DNA from: JAHEFU01 sp041395205
Lineage (GTDB): Bacteria > 4484-113 > JAFGCY01
DNA: 64,000 nt
Direction of reading: 5' to 3'
Assembly (NCBI GenBank): GCA_041395205.1
Contig: JAWLAZ010000001.1
Coordinates: forward strand, 1,488,001 to 1,552,000
Positions within the stretch are counted from its first letter, which is position 1. The number at the start of each line of letters is the position of its first letter. The position numbers were made by a program, and so were the translations under genes. Under the pieces are notes generated by a model. It saw nothing but the letters and a program-made list of their open reading frames with translations, was not told the origin of the DNA and did not search any database. Positions 24,055-31,856 of the stretch are shown here, in pieces.

Positions 24055-24312
24055 ATGTTTGATGGGAATCGCCCTGGCGGTTACCGCTCTGTTCGACACG
24101 GGATCGGCGACCGGGTTGCCGCCTCCCTGATCTCCATACTGAGCCTGGAAGGCATCATCAACATGCTGGTGGCGCTGGCAATCTTCCTGGCCCTGCTCAA
24201 CTACATCGTGATCCCGCAGTACCGCAGGCTGGCTGACAATGTGCATGGCCCGCCGGCGGGGATCGCGCTCCAGCCTCCAGGGGAAGTCAGCGGGGACAAG
24301 GCTGCCGACTGA
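24055..24312 (+). CDS. Small membrane protein, unknown
   Basis: An 85-residue product with one clear span (INMLVALAIFLALLNYIVIP) and a polar tail ending GDKAAD. ATG 24055 follows GAAGGGGGAAGT, a passable ribosome binding site. An alternative start at ATG 24163, preceded by GGAAGG, would give a 49-residue protein beginning right at the span. The N-terminal 35 residues before the span look unordered, so the short form is possible. It is convergent with the secreted protein gene at 24354. No family is recognised. Confidence 0.5.
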   Translation: MFDGNRPGGYRSVRHGIGDRVAASLISILSLEGIINMLVALAIFLALLNYIVIPQYRRLADNVHGPPAGIALQPPGEVSGDKAAD

Positions 24313-24353
24313 GGCAGCAGCTCAGGGGACAGGGAACAAAACCGCAACGGGAC

Positions 24354-25952
24354 TCAGCCGGCAGGGGCCGGAGCCGCAGCCTGCAGCTCAGTGCTGTCCG
24401 GCAGGTTGGCAATGTACTCCCGCCAGGCCGCGGGCGTACAGCGTCGCAGCTGCAGCGTGCTCCATTCGCTGTCACCGGCGAACAGCAGCACCGTCACGTT
24501 GCCATCCGCATCCTGCAGCACCCGGCAGCTGGTCGGATTTCCGTCGGGATCCAGCCCCTCGCTGAGCTGCGCAGTGAGCGGATCGGCTGCCAGCGGCAGG
24601 AGTCCGTTGTCGGCATCCAGTTGCGCACTGAGCCAGGCGTGGTACAGCTCCTGTTCGGCATGGCTCACGCTGAAGCTGTCCCAGCTCTGTTCTATTGAAC
24701 TCAGACCGTTCTCATCCCCCAGCAGTGTGCACCAGCCGCCCAGCGCGGCCTGCTCCAGCCACCACTGCTCCCCCGGATCCTGGCCGAGTTCCGCGGCGGA
24801 CATCCCGAGCCGCAGCTGCGTGAGCGGGTCGGAGAAGCGCGGCTTCTGCGCGACCGCTGCCACAATTGCGCTGTCCGGTGCGATATGCGTCAGCGAGAAG
24901 ATCGCGTCCCAGCTGGCCTGGCTATGCTGCATCAGACTGGCCGAGCACTGCAGTCCCCTGTCCCAGTCGTAGACCAGTTCCGTGACATTGCCATTTCCAT
25001 CCTGCCAGGCATGCCGGAAGCGGATGTATTCCGCCGATGGCATTGCCAGTACGGACTGTTGCCAGACCTGCAGGAAGGGCGTTGTCAGTGTCTTCATTGA
25101 CGCATCAGCGCTGATCCGGTCCAGCTGTTCACGGTAGAAGCGATAGGCCAGCGGGCTGGCATCACCGCAGTGCACATCCAGCCGGCTGTCCAGCACCAGT
25201 TCGCCGCTGCTGATCACGCTCAGGGCCAGCGGGCCGGTTTCACTGATGTACTGCAGGCAGGCAGCATGCCCGCCGATGTCACCGGATTCCAGCACGAGGC
25301 CAGCCTGTTCGGCCCAGCTCTGATCCAGAGTGCTGCCTGGCACGGGGGCACTCATCTCAATCCTGAACATCTCACTGGCCAGGGAATCAAGGTAGCGCTG
25401 TTCGTGTTGCAGCAGTGTTGCCATTGCCTGCTGCGGACCGGCCCAGCCCCGCATCATTCCAGCGCTGAACCAGCCAGCCTGCATCTGGTTCTCCAGCACC
25501 CGATCCCGGCTGTCGCCGAGAAATGCCAGGATGCCACCGCTGCCGATGAAGCTTTCGTAGCGGTCGAAGCCCTCGTAGGAGAAGTACTCCGGATACATCC
25601 AGCCGCGCGGGGTGTTCTCCGCGAGCAGGCGCTCGCGCAGTTCCGCATAAAGTGGCTGATCCGCTGCTGCATTGCCGCTGCGGCTGAACCAGCTATGGAC
25701 ATGCACGGCGAGCTCTCCCTGCAGCAGCACGAGATCCCGCTCGCCGGGCAGCTCACGGATCATGCTGAAGCCCAGCAAGTGGCTGTCCGCCGCCTGCTCC
25801 TCAGCGGTGATCAGGCGCAGGCCCAGCTCCAGCAGTTCGGCCCGGCTCATGCCGATGCTCAGGCCGCTCAGTGAAATGTAGGCTTCATCGGCCGCTGCCG
25901 CCAGCTGGGACAGCAGGGCAAGGCACAGCAGAATCGTAGTAATCAGACGCAT
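24354..25952 (-). CDS. Secreted protein with two BamE-like motifs, unknown
   Basis: A 532-residue exported protein. The signal peptide is MRLITTILLCLALLSQLAAAA; GGGGAGTG precedes ATG 25952. Two segments, SLSGLSIGMSRAELLELG (about residues 27-44) and LTQLRLGMSAAELGQDPG (in the C-terminal third), match the L-x-LGMS-x-AEL pattern that opens the fold of BamE/SmpA-like proteins. This suggests two copies of such a domain in one chain. Between them is a Trp- and Gln-rich region with no motif known to me. There is no lipobox, so it should be periplasmic or secreted. Neighbours do not reveal a job. The family is not firmly recognised. Confidence 0.75.
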   Translation of the reverse strand: MRLITTILLCLALLSQLAAAADEAYISLSGLSIGMSRAELLELGLRLITAEEQAADSHLLGFSMIRELPGERDLVLLQGELAVHVHSWFSRSGNAAADQPLYAELRERLLAENTPRGWMYPEYFSYEGFDRYESFIGSGGILAFLGDSRDRVLENQMQAGWFSAGMMRGWAGPQQAMATLLQHEQRYLDSLASEMFRIEMSAPVPGSTLDQSWAEQAGLVLESGDIGGHAACLQYISETGPLALSVISSGELVLDSRLDVHCGDASPLAYRFYREQLDRISADASMKTLTTPFLQVWQQSVLAMPSAEYIRFRHAWQDGNGNVTELVYDWDRGLQCSASLMQHSQASWDAIFSLTHIAPDSAIVAAVAQKPRFSDPLTQLRLGMSAAELGQDPGEQWWLEQAALGGWCTLLGDENGLSSIEQSWDSFSVSHAEQELYHAWLSAQLDADNGLLPLAADPLTAQLSEGLDPDGNPTSCRVLQDADGNVTVLLFAGDSEWSTLQLRRCTPAAWREYIANLPDSTELQAAAPAPAG

Positions 25953-26059
25953 GGCACACTCCCCGGAATCTTTCCCTGCATATCGGCAGCACTGCGCCGG
26001 ACTTTAGCGCTGATTTCAAACCCGGCCGCCCGGCCCCGCGTCCCAGATGCGGTGACTGA

Positions 26060-26065
26060 TAACAT
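26060..26065 (+). promoter_or_regulatory. -10, leaderless arrangement
   Basis: TAACAT ends 7 nt before GTG 26073 and favours that start over an in-frame GTG at 26052. Confidence 0.4.
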
Positions 26066-26072
26066 TGTGGGC

Positions 26073-27272
26073 GTGAGGCGATGGATCCACGGGGCATGGC
26101 GCTGGTCCGGTACGGTCGTGCTGGCCTGCGCGCTGTATTCCCTGGCCGCCGCCGCGCCATCCAGCAGCGTCGGCTATCCGCTGCATCCCGTCGAGCGCTT
26201 CGTCTCGCGCTATCCCGAGAAGCAGGGCAACTTCGAGGTCCCGCCCACGCTCGAGGAACTCAACAAGCCGAGCTTCTACGAATGGGATCCGGCGCTCGGC
26301 AAGCATCTCGACGGCTTCACTCTCTGGGCGCTGGACGACTTCGGCCAGCCCAGTACGCTGCTCAATGACAACATCGTGCTCACCGGCCGCGACATGGTCG
26401 ACGGCGATTACCACCTGGTCGTGACCCTGATCGACGCCCCGGAGATCTACGACCTGCTGGTCTACGTGCGCTATCACCAGGAGCGCTGGGACCCCGAGCG
26501 GGTCGAACCCGGCAGCCTGTTCGGAAAGGAGGGCGACCGGCTCTGGTACGAGCGCCAGGACCTGCCGGGCGTGGTGGCCGCCGGGATGACGCGCATCCGC
26601 CCCGATGTCAACGGCGGGATCAGGTTCAGCGAGGGCGTGTTCGCCGAGTTCTGGTTCAATGAGCGGCCCGCCGACCAGAAGCCGCACTGGCTGGACAATG
26701 CCCCGAGCGGCACCCACAACATCATCGAGGACTTCAGTGTCTACGAGGACCCGGACTGCGGCTGCCTGATGCTCTGGTGGGAGGAGCGCAACACCGGCGA
26801 TCTCAACAACGACGGCGAGGTCAATCTCGCCGACATGGTCCCGGTCGGACGGCGCTACGGCTATGTCAGCACGGATGGCCGTGAGGATGACTGGGACTGG
26901 CACCCCGACGGCAACCACGACGGTGAGGTGAACTACAAGGACATCTGGCTGATGGACCAGAACTACGGCCACCTGCTCAGCGGCTACCGGATCTACCGCC
27001 GCCGGGCGGAGGACCCGCGCCACACCGAGGTGCTGCTGCCGCACCGCAGCTACCCGATCATGCCGATGAGCATCCACCGCCCGAAGGAGTGGGATCCGAT
27101 CCGCCGCATGGAGTACCGCTACCTCGATGACGGCGTGGCCCGCACGGGCCGTCCGCAGCGCTGGACCTACCGCATCGTGCCCTACAACGCCCGCGATGAC
27201 CGTGAAGGTGAGAAAAGTGCGCTGGAATTCACAGTGAGTGTGGATGCGCAGAGCATTAAAATTGAAAAGTAA
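26073..27272 (+). CDS. Secreted protein with dockerin-type repeats
   Basis: A 399-residue exported protein. The signal peptide VRRWIHGAWRWSGTVVLACA leads to a cleavage site near AAAA. Around residues 245-310 are two calcium-loop repeats: GDLNNDGEVNLADMVPVGRR and DGNHDGEVNYKDIWLMDQNY, the F-hand pattern of type I dockerins. A strand region beginning LSGYRIYRRR follows. The N-terminal 240 residues contain a DGDYHLVVTLIDAPEIYDLL-type beta domain I cannot name. Dockerins normally dock to cohesins. No cohesin is in this window, so the partner is elsewhere or the repeats only bind calcium. The start is set from the promoter spacing. Confidence 0.8.
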   Translation: MRRWIHGAWRWSGTVVLACALYSLAAAAPSSSVGYPLHPVERFVSRYPEKQGNFEVPPTLEELNKPSFYEWDPALGKHLDGFTLWALDDFGQPSTLLNDNIVLTGRDMVDGDYHLVVTLIDAPEIYDLLVYVRYHQERWDPERVEPGSLFGKEGDRLWYERQDLPGVVAAGMTRIRPDVNGGIRFSEGVFAEFWFNERPADQKPHWLDNAPSGTHNIIEDFSVYEDPDCGCLMLWWEERNTGDLNNDGEVNLADMVPVGRRYGYVSTDGREDDWDWHPDGNHDGEVNYKDIWLMDQNYGHLLSGYRIYRRRAEDPRHTEVLLPHRSYPIMPMSIHRPKEWDPIRRMEYRYLDDGVARTGRPQRWTYRIVPYNARDDREGEKSALEFTVSVDAQSIKIEK

Positions 27273-27336
27273 ATCACTGAATGAGTATGACTCTTAAAGA
27301 AATCAAAGATTGGTTTTCGAAATATTAAGAAAGTTA

Positions 27337-27365
27337 TTGCATAAACTGAAAATCTGATGTAATAT
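27337..27365 (+). promoter_or_regulatory. Promoter of the five-gene membrane array
   Basis: TTGCAT (27337-27342), 17 nt, TAATAT (27360-27365). The leader is about 50 nt and AGGAG precedes ATG 27422, so this transcript is not leaderless. Confidence 0.5.
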
Positions 27366-27421
27366 GCTCCATAGGGGGAGTCGCGAGGCTGTACGCAGCT
27401 TCAGCAATACAGGAGCAAGCA

Positions 27422-27820
27422 ATGGATATTGAAGCCATATTCGGAATCCTGGCGGGAACGCTGATGGTGCTCAGCATTCCCGGCACGATGATCTACCTGC
27501 GCCAGCTCGCCCGCACGGAGCGTCGCGAATCCCGGGAGATGTATGAGCGGATCGTGCGTGACCGCCTGTTCGTGATCCAGACGGCGCTGGAGGCCGGCTT
27601 CGATGACCGCGAGCTCGCCCGCCTCGACCGCCGCCTCTCAGGCCTGATCGGCCAGCAGGAAATGCAGAAACTTGCGGGTGTTCAGATCCGCAAGGTGCCG
27701 GAAGCACCCGAGGACCGGGAGCTCGACATCCTCGAGGATGAGGTGGAGGAGATCATCGAGCGCCGCAAACGGAAACAGGAACGCGAACTCAAGCGTCAGA
27801 TCAGGGACGCGGGAATGTGA
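27422..27820 (+). CDS. Tandem-array membrane protein A1, unknown
   Basis: First of five paralogues in a row. The 132-residue product has one N-terminal span (IFGILAGTLMVLSIPGTMIY) and a helical, charged cytoplasmic part. It carries the family block: YERIVRDRLFVIQTALEAGF, then ELARLDRRLSGLIGQQEMQK (about residues 46-85), and an acidic/basic coiled tail (EVEEIIERRKRKQERELKRQ). AGGAG lies 6 nt before ATG 27422. The shape, one span plus a short coiled coil, recalls PspB, but the conserved LDxRLxxLIG block is not from PspB. The function is unknown. Confidence 0.75.
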   Translation: MDIEAIFGILAGTLMVLSIPGTMIYLRQLARTERRESREMYERIVRDRLFVIQTALEAGFDDRELARLDRRLSGLIGQQEMQKLAGVQIRKVPEAPEDRELDILEDEVEEIIERRKRKQERELKRQIRDAGM

Positions 27821-27852
27821 ACCCGCAGTCATGGGTATGGGAGAACTGCGCC

Positions 27853-28188
27853 ATGCATGAAAGTGAAGCACTGATGTTCATCGTCCTGATGATCACCTCC
27901 GCCATAACGATCTACAAGGTCTATTACCGCAACAGCGAGCTGGCGATGAAGAAAGCAGATCGCGAAAGCCGCGAACGCATTGTTCTCGAGAAACTGGAGA
28001 TCCTCAGAAGCGCCATCGACGCCGGCTATCAGGAGCAGGATCTTGGCAGGCTGGATGCCCGGCTGATGCGCCTGATCGGGCGGGAAAGCCTCTCGGGAAT
28101 GGAAGGAACGCTTGAAGAACAGGGCGACCTGGCGTACGATCTGGAGCGGGTGATCCGCCGCCACCGGCGCCGGGACGCTGAAGTCTAA
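27853..28188 (+). CDS. Tandem-array membrane protein A2, unknown
   Basis: A 111-residue paralogue of A1. One span (ALMFIVLMITSAITIYKVYY) is followed by RERIVLEKLEILRSAIDAGY and DLGRLDARLMRLIGRESLSG, then a basic end RRHRRRDAEV. I chose ATG 27853, which has GGGAGAA 7 nt upstream. An in-frame GTG at 27817 overlaps the A1 stop but would add a 12-residue hydrophilic leader without support. It is 32 nt after A1 and 41 nt before A3, consistent with one operon. Confidence 0.72.
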   Translation: MHESEALMFIVLMITSAITIYKVYYRNSELAMKKADRESRERIVLEKLEILRSAIDAGYQEQDLGRLDARLMRLIGRESLSGMEGTLEEQGDLAYDLERVIRRHRRRDAEV

Positions 28189-28229
28189 GCCGGTTCGCGG
28201 CCGCAATACAAAGGTACAGGTTCAGGGTA

Positions 28230-28613
28230 ATGCTGGAGATACTGCGCCAGGACTCCTGGCTGATCATTCCGGTGCTGGCACTGATGATCCCGATCATCGC
28301 CATCATCACAGCGCACATCAGCGGCCACTTCGAGCGTATGGAACGCATGAACGCGCGGCAGATGTACGAGAATCTCGTGCGCGAGAAGCTTGATGTGATG
28401 CGCACCGCCGTGGCCATGGGCCGCGATGAGGATGAAATCTCGCTGCTGGATGAACGGCTGGAACGCCTGATCGGCACGAAGGAAATGGGCAAGCTGCTCG
28501 GCAGGAAGAAAGCCGGCGTCCCGGAAATCAGCCACGAGCTGGAGGCCAGCGAATTCGATGCGGAGCGCGAGCGGCTGCGCAGCAGACCTCGCAAGCGCCG
28601 GCAGGATGCGTGA
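28230..28613 (+). CDS. Tandem-array membrane protein A3, unknown
   Basis: A 127-residue paralogue with one span (LIIPVLALMIPIIAIITAHI), then MYENLVREKLDVMRTAVAMG and ISLLDERLERLIGTKEMGKL. The tail is charged (ERERLRSRPRKRRQDA). This copy and A5 are closest to each other in the block KLDVMRTAVAMG / KMDVMKTAVTMG. Its stop lies 12 nt before A4. The function is unknown. Confidence 0.75.
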   Translation: MLEILRQDSWLIIPVLALMIPIIAIITAHISGHFERMERMNARQMYENLVREKLDVMRTAVAMGRDEDEISLLDERLERLIGTKEMGKLLGRKKAGVPEISHELEASEFDAERERLRSRPRKRRQDA

Positions 28614-28625
28614 TAATCTCTGGTT

Positions 28626-29042
28626 GTGCCTGAATCACTGCCATTCCTGCAGAGCGTGTTCACCAGCTTCTGGGGCGTGGTCTGCGTGCTTGGCGTATTC
28701 TTCGGGGCAGCCGACCTGCTGAAGCATCTTGGCAACCGCATGGACAAGCGCCGGGCGATGGAGATCTTCCGCGAACTCATGAAGGACCGCATCGGACTCA
28801 TGAACAATGCCGTGCAGTTCGGCGCGGATGAGAAGGTGCTGGCGGAGCTGGGGCGCCTGATGGACAAGCACACCGACCTGCACCAGCTGACCGAACTGAC
28901 GGAGATCCGCGTCTCGGAGGAGGCGGAACAGGCCAGGGTCAGCATCAGCACTGAGTCGCAGCCGCAGGCGGAGATCCAGGCCCGTGACATCACGGATGCA
29001 CAGTCCGGCAGCAGCCGGCAGACAGGGAAGGAAGCGAACTGA
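28626..29042 (+). CDS. Tandem-array membrane protein A4, unknown
   Basis: A 138-residue paralogue, the most diverged. The span is FTSFWGVVCVLGVFFGAADL. The family block reads IFRELMKDRIGLMNNAVQFG, then VLAELGRLMDKHTDLHQLTE, where the LDxRLxxLIG core is lost. The C-terminus is long, Gln/Glu-rich and likely disordered. The start is GTG 28626; a TGATAATCT box ends about 6 nt upstream, so this gene may also have its own leaderless promoter inside the operon. The function is unknown. Confidence 0.7.
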   Translation: MPESLPFLQSVFTSFWGVVCVLGVFFGAADLLKHLGNRMDKRRAMEIFRELMKDRIGLMNNAVQFGADEKVLAELGRLMDKHTDLHQLTELTEIRVSEEAEQARVSISTESQPQAEIQARDITDAQSGSSRQTGKEAN

Positions 29043-29077
29043 AATGACAATGCAGCAGACGGACAGGGGGCGGGGAC

Positions 29078-29464
29078 ATGCCTGAGCTGATCCAGATCGG
29101 TATGATGGTTGCCATCATCATCCTTGCGGCCGGAGCCTCCAAGGCGATCTTCGGCGACGGAAACTCTCCCGGGCGCAGGCGGCATGCGCGGCGCATGGCC
29201 AACCTCAGCCGTGCCGAGCGCGACAAGGCGCTCGAGATCTACCGCGATCTGGCCCGCGAGAAGATGGATGTGATGAAGACCGCCGTGACCATGGGCTACA
29301 GCGAGAATGAACTCGACAAGCTGGACCGCCGCCTGGAGAAGCTGATCGGGCGCGAGAAGCTTGAGGAGATCATCGACGGCGGGCTGCCCGAGGCCGATCT
29401 CGACATGCGCGACCGTGATCTGCTGCGCGAGCTGAAGCGCCTGCGCGATCCCGACGGCGACTGA
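29078..29464 (+). CDS. Tandem-array membrane protein A5, unknown
   Basis: Last of the five, 128 residues. One span (IGMMVAIIILAAGASKAIFG) leads to a basic linker, then IYRDLAREKMDVMKTAVTMG and ELDKLDRRLEKLIGREKLEE. The acidic end is RELKRLRDPDGD. GGGGAC precedes ATG 29078. xthA begins 24 nt after the stop with its own promoter box lying in the gap. Across A1-A5 the conserved part is a pair of helices next to the membrane, suggesting that the proteins assemble with each other or with one common partner. That is inference. Confidence 0.75.
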   Translation: MPELIQIGMMVAIIILAAGASKAIFGDGNSPGRRRHARRMANLSRAERDKALEIYRDLAREKMDVMKTAVTMGYSENELDKLDRRLEKLIGREKLEEIIDGGLPEADLDMRDRDLLRELKRLRDPDGD

Positions 29465-29475
29465 TGCCCCGCGGC

Positions 29476-29481
29476 TATACT
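29476..29481 (+). promoter_or_regulatory. -10 of xthA, leaderless arrangement
   Basis: TATACT ends 7 nt before ATG 29489. Confidence 0.55.
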
Positions 29482-29488
29482 GCTGCGC

Positions 29489-30244
29489 ATGCGAATCGTA
29501 TCCTGGAATGTCAACGGCCTGCGCAGTGCGCTGGACAAGGGCCTGCTCGACAAGCTCTCCGAGATCAATGCCGACATGCTCTGCCTGCAGGAGATCAAGG
29601 CCATGCCCGAGCAGGTGCCGGACGTGGACTGGGGCGGCTACGAACTGTGCTGGAACCCCGCTCAGAAGAAGGGCTACAGCGGTACGCTGATCATGACCCG
29701 CGAGCAGCCGCAAAACGTTGTCAACGGCATGGGGGATCCCAGGCACGATGACGAGGGCCGCGTGATCAGCGCGGAGTTCCCGGACTTCTGGCTGGTGACG
29801 GTCTACACCCCCAATGTCAAGAATGACCTGAGCCGGCTGCCCTACAGGCATAAGGAATGGGATCCGCATTTCCTCGCCCACGTGCGCAAGCTCGAGGAGC
29901 AGAAGCCGGTGGTGTTCTGCGGCGACCTGAACGTGGCCCATCAGGAGATCGACCTCGCGCGTCCGAAGCAGAATGTTGGCAGCGCCGGCTTCACGGATGA
30001 GGAACGCGCGGGGATGGACAACATTGTCAACGCCGGTTTCGTCGACAGCTTCCGCCACTTCAACCAGGAGGGCGGCCATTATTCATGGTGGAGCTTCCGC
30101 GCCGGAGCACGTGAGCGCAATGTCGGCTGGCGGATTGACTACGTCTGTGTCAGCCAGTCGATGGGTAAGAACCTGAAGAGCGCCTTCATCATGCCGGAGA
30201 TATATGGCAGCGACCACTGCCCGGTGGGAATTGAGCTGAAATAG
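29489..30244 (+). CDS. xthA: Exodeoxyribonuclease III
   Basis: AP endonuclease and 3'-5' exonuclease of base excision repair, cytosolic. The 251-residue product has the full EEP-nuclease set: RIVSWNVNGLRS, metal-binding Glu in CLQEIKA, YSGTLIM, GDLNVAH with the catalytic Asp and Asn, WRIDY, and the final GSDHCPVGIEL with the catalytic His. Length and motif order are normal for the ExoIII/XthA branch. It is preceded by the A1-A5 membrane array but has its own promoter, so a functional link is not implied. Confidence 0.95.
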   Translation: MRIVSWNVNGLRSALDKGLLDKLSEINADMLCLQEIKAMPEQVPDVDWGGYELCWNPAQKKGYSGTLIMTREQPQNVVNGMGDPRHDDEGRVISAEFPDFWLVTVYTPNVKNDLSRLPYRHKEWDPHFLAHVRKLEEQKPVVFCGDLNVAHQEIDLARPKQNVGSAGFTDEERAGMDNIVNAGFVDSFRHFNQEGGHYSWWSFRAGARERNVGWRIDYVCVSQSMGKNLKSAFIMPEIYGSDHCPVGIELK

Positions 30245-30283
30245 CGGATTTTCCGCAAAACCATTGTTAACCAATCGGTTAAG

Positions 30284-30292
30284 TGTTATACT
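30284..30292 (+). promoter_or_regulatory. Extended -10, leaderless arrangement
   Basis: TGTTATACT ends 6 nt before ATG 30299. The flanking GTTAACC-AATC-GGTTAA (30265-30282) is an inverted repeat with a 4-nt gap and could be an operator. Confidence 0.55.
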
Positions 30293-30298
30293 CCGGTC

Positions 30299-30895
30299 AT
30301 GGATGCAACACAGACACAGGACCTGAAGCAGCAGCTTCAGGACAAATGGAATCAGCGCAATGCGCTCAACATGGAAATGGCCGCGATCGAGAAGCAGCTC
30401 GGCGGCCAGGCCATGCAGGACTACAGCCTGACCCGCCACGACGGCAGCACGGTCAGGCTCAGCGAGATGTTCGGCGAGCACAGCCAGATGGTGCTCGTGC
30501 ACAACATGGGCTTCGCCTGCAGCTACTGCTCACTCTGGGCGGACGGCTTCAATGGCTACTACCACCATCTGGAGAGCGGGGCCTATGGCCAGCGTGCGAA
30601 GTTCCTGCTCGTCAGCAATGACCGCCCGGACCAGCAGCAGGCCGGCGCCAGCCAGCGCGGCTGGAAGTTCGACATGCTCAGCTGCCGCGACACTTCGTTG
30701 TCAATGGACTGGGGTTATGCACGCACGGATGGCGACAAGGTGCATTACTCCCCGGGTATGATGATCATTGAGAAGAACAGCGACGGCACGCTGCGTTGCC
30801 ATCAGCAGACGGGGATCTGCCCCGGTGACAGCCTGATGGGTCTGTTCCACATCTTCGTGCGCCTGCCGGATACGGATGGCAAGGCCTTCGAATAA
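30299..30895 (+). CDS. DUF899-type thioredoxin-fold protein
   Basis: A 198-residue cytosolic protein of the DUF899 kind, a thioredoxin-fold family of unknown substrate. The marker is GFACSYCSLWADGFNG at about residues 67-82, with a C-x-x-C pair and the typical ADGFNG that follows. The N-terminus is a coiled helix (LKQQLQDKWNQRNALNMEM), and the C-terminus has FHIFVRLPD. A redox role is inferred from the CxxC. A promoter box 6 nt upstream and a nearby inverted repeat suggest that it is transcribed alone under its own control. Confidence 0.75.
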   Translation: MDATQTQDLKQQLQDKWNQRNALNMEMAAIEKQLGGQAMQDYSLTRHDGSTVRLSEMFGEHSQMVLVHNMGFACSYCSLWADGFNGYYHHLESGAYGQRAKFLLVSNDRPDQQQAGASQRGWKFDMLSCRDTSLSMDWGYARTDGDKVHYSPGMMIIEKNSDGTLRCHQQTGICPGDSLMGLFHIFVRLPDTDGKAFE

Positions 30896-31029
30896 GTTAT
30901 GCAAACGAAGCCAGCCCGCCTGCCCCTTGGAAGGGCGGCGGGTCTGGCAACCCGGCCGGCAATGCCGCTGCCGGTGAAGTTCCTGTGTATTATGGGAATG
31001 GTGGAGCAGCGGCCCCCTCATTCCTTGTC

Positions 31030-31194
31030 CTAGAAGCGCGCGAGCATTTCAGGACGGAACTGGACGATGAGGAAGAGCACGCTGCTGACAACCAGCACGG
31101 CCAGCAGGGGGATGTTCCGGCGGAAGTCGAAACTGTCACCCTCCTCCAGCACGAGCTGCCTCTCGATCGCTCTGATTGCTCTCATGTCCTGCAT
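31030..31194 (-). CDS. Tiny membrane protein B1, unknown
   Basis: A 54-residue product: a charged N-terminal helix (RAIERQLVLEEGDSFDFRRN) followed by one span (IPLLAVLVVSSVLFLIVQF) and a short end. It aligns with the product of 31382-31558 over E-[RK]-[QR]-L-[VI]-x-E-x-G-x3-D-[FI]-R-x-N, so the pair are paralogues. I chose ATG 31194 by alignment with the partner; an upstream GTG at 31218 or the ATG three codons later is possible. The function is unknown. Confidence 0.6.
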   Translation of the reverse strand: MQDMRAIRAIERQLVLEEGDSFDFRRNIPLLAVLVVSSVLFLIVQFRPEMLARF

Positions 31195-31381
31195 GACTTT
31201 ATAGACCTTCCTTTGCACTTGTTTGTTGCGTTGGGGTCCAAAGCCCTGGCTTCAAACCGTTCTGTATACCCGGCCATGGCAGGGGCTAAACGGTCCTTCA
31301 CCGGAATCATGAGAATTGTCTGGTCAGTCCGGTAACCGGCGGCTGCCGGACTGCTGCGTGTCACTGCGTCAGGGGAAAGGA

Positions 31382-31558
31382 CTACCAGCTGGCGATGTAG
31401 AACAGCTGGGCCAGCGGGCTGACGATGGAAACCACCATCAGCACGGCTGCGAATCCCAGCAGTCCGATCGTCGCCGCGTTCTCGCGGATGTCCATCCCGA
31501 TTCCCTGTTCCCAGATCAAGCGCTTTTCAGTAACCGTAAGTCTGTTGCGCACCATCAT
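31382..31558 (-). CDS. Tiny membrane protein B2, unknown
   Basis: A 58-residue product starting MMVRNRLTVTEKRLIWEQGI, then DIRENAATIGLLGFAAVLMV as the start of its single span, ending QLFYIASW. It is a paralogue of B1, with E-K-R-L-I-x-E-x-G and D-I-R-x-N in the same spacing just before the membrane. The gene is 187 nt upstream of B1 on the same strand. An internal ATG (31495) would keep only the span. Two related tiny proteins in a row make it likely that both are real. The function is unknown. Confidence 0.6.
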   Translation of the reverse strand: MMVRNRLTVTEKRLIWEQGIGMDIRENAATIGLLGFAAVLMVVSIVSPLAQLFYIASW

Positions 31559-31799
31559 GCTGAAATGATGCCGCTCCAGCTGAGAGCCGGATCAAACATC
31601 CGGTGTAATGAGAGTGAAGTGCCGCTGAACTATATGGCAACAGATATTCCATTGGAGAGCCCACCAATATTCCTTCGGGAGATTCCGAACTTGCTGCTGC
31701 CCGGTCTCAGTTGCCGGGTCGCTCAGGCCGCATGGAATCAGTGCAGGCGGCATCCCCGGTGCCTGCCGGAATATCGGGTGGATTCATTGCCCCATATTG

Positions 31800-31850
31800 A
31801 TTGCCAATAATATCGGTGGACACAATGGGCGGACCAATGATATTGGCAAT
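31800..31850. repeat. Inverted repeat downstream of the LysE-type gene
   Basis: ATTGCCAATA (31800-31809) and TATTGGCAAT (31841-31850) form a perfect 10-bp stem around 31 nt, 6 nt beyond the stop of the exporter gene. There is no T tract. Function unknown. The rest of 31559-31799 shows nothing I can support. Confidence 0.5.
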
Positions 31851-31856
31851 GCAGCT

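Noticed and set aside
23866..24246. 126-codon antisense frame over the small membrane protein at 24055
   Set aside because: No start signal; the opposite strand has a clean membrane span and ribosome binding site.
28004..30079. 691-codon open frame antisense to the A-array and xthA
   Set aside because: Crosses several real genes on the other strand; no coherent protein.
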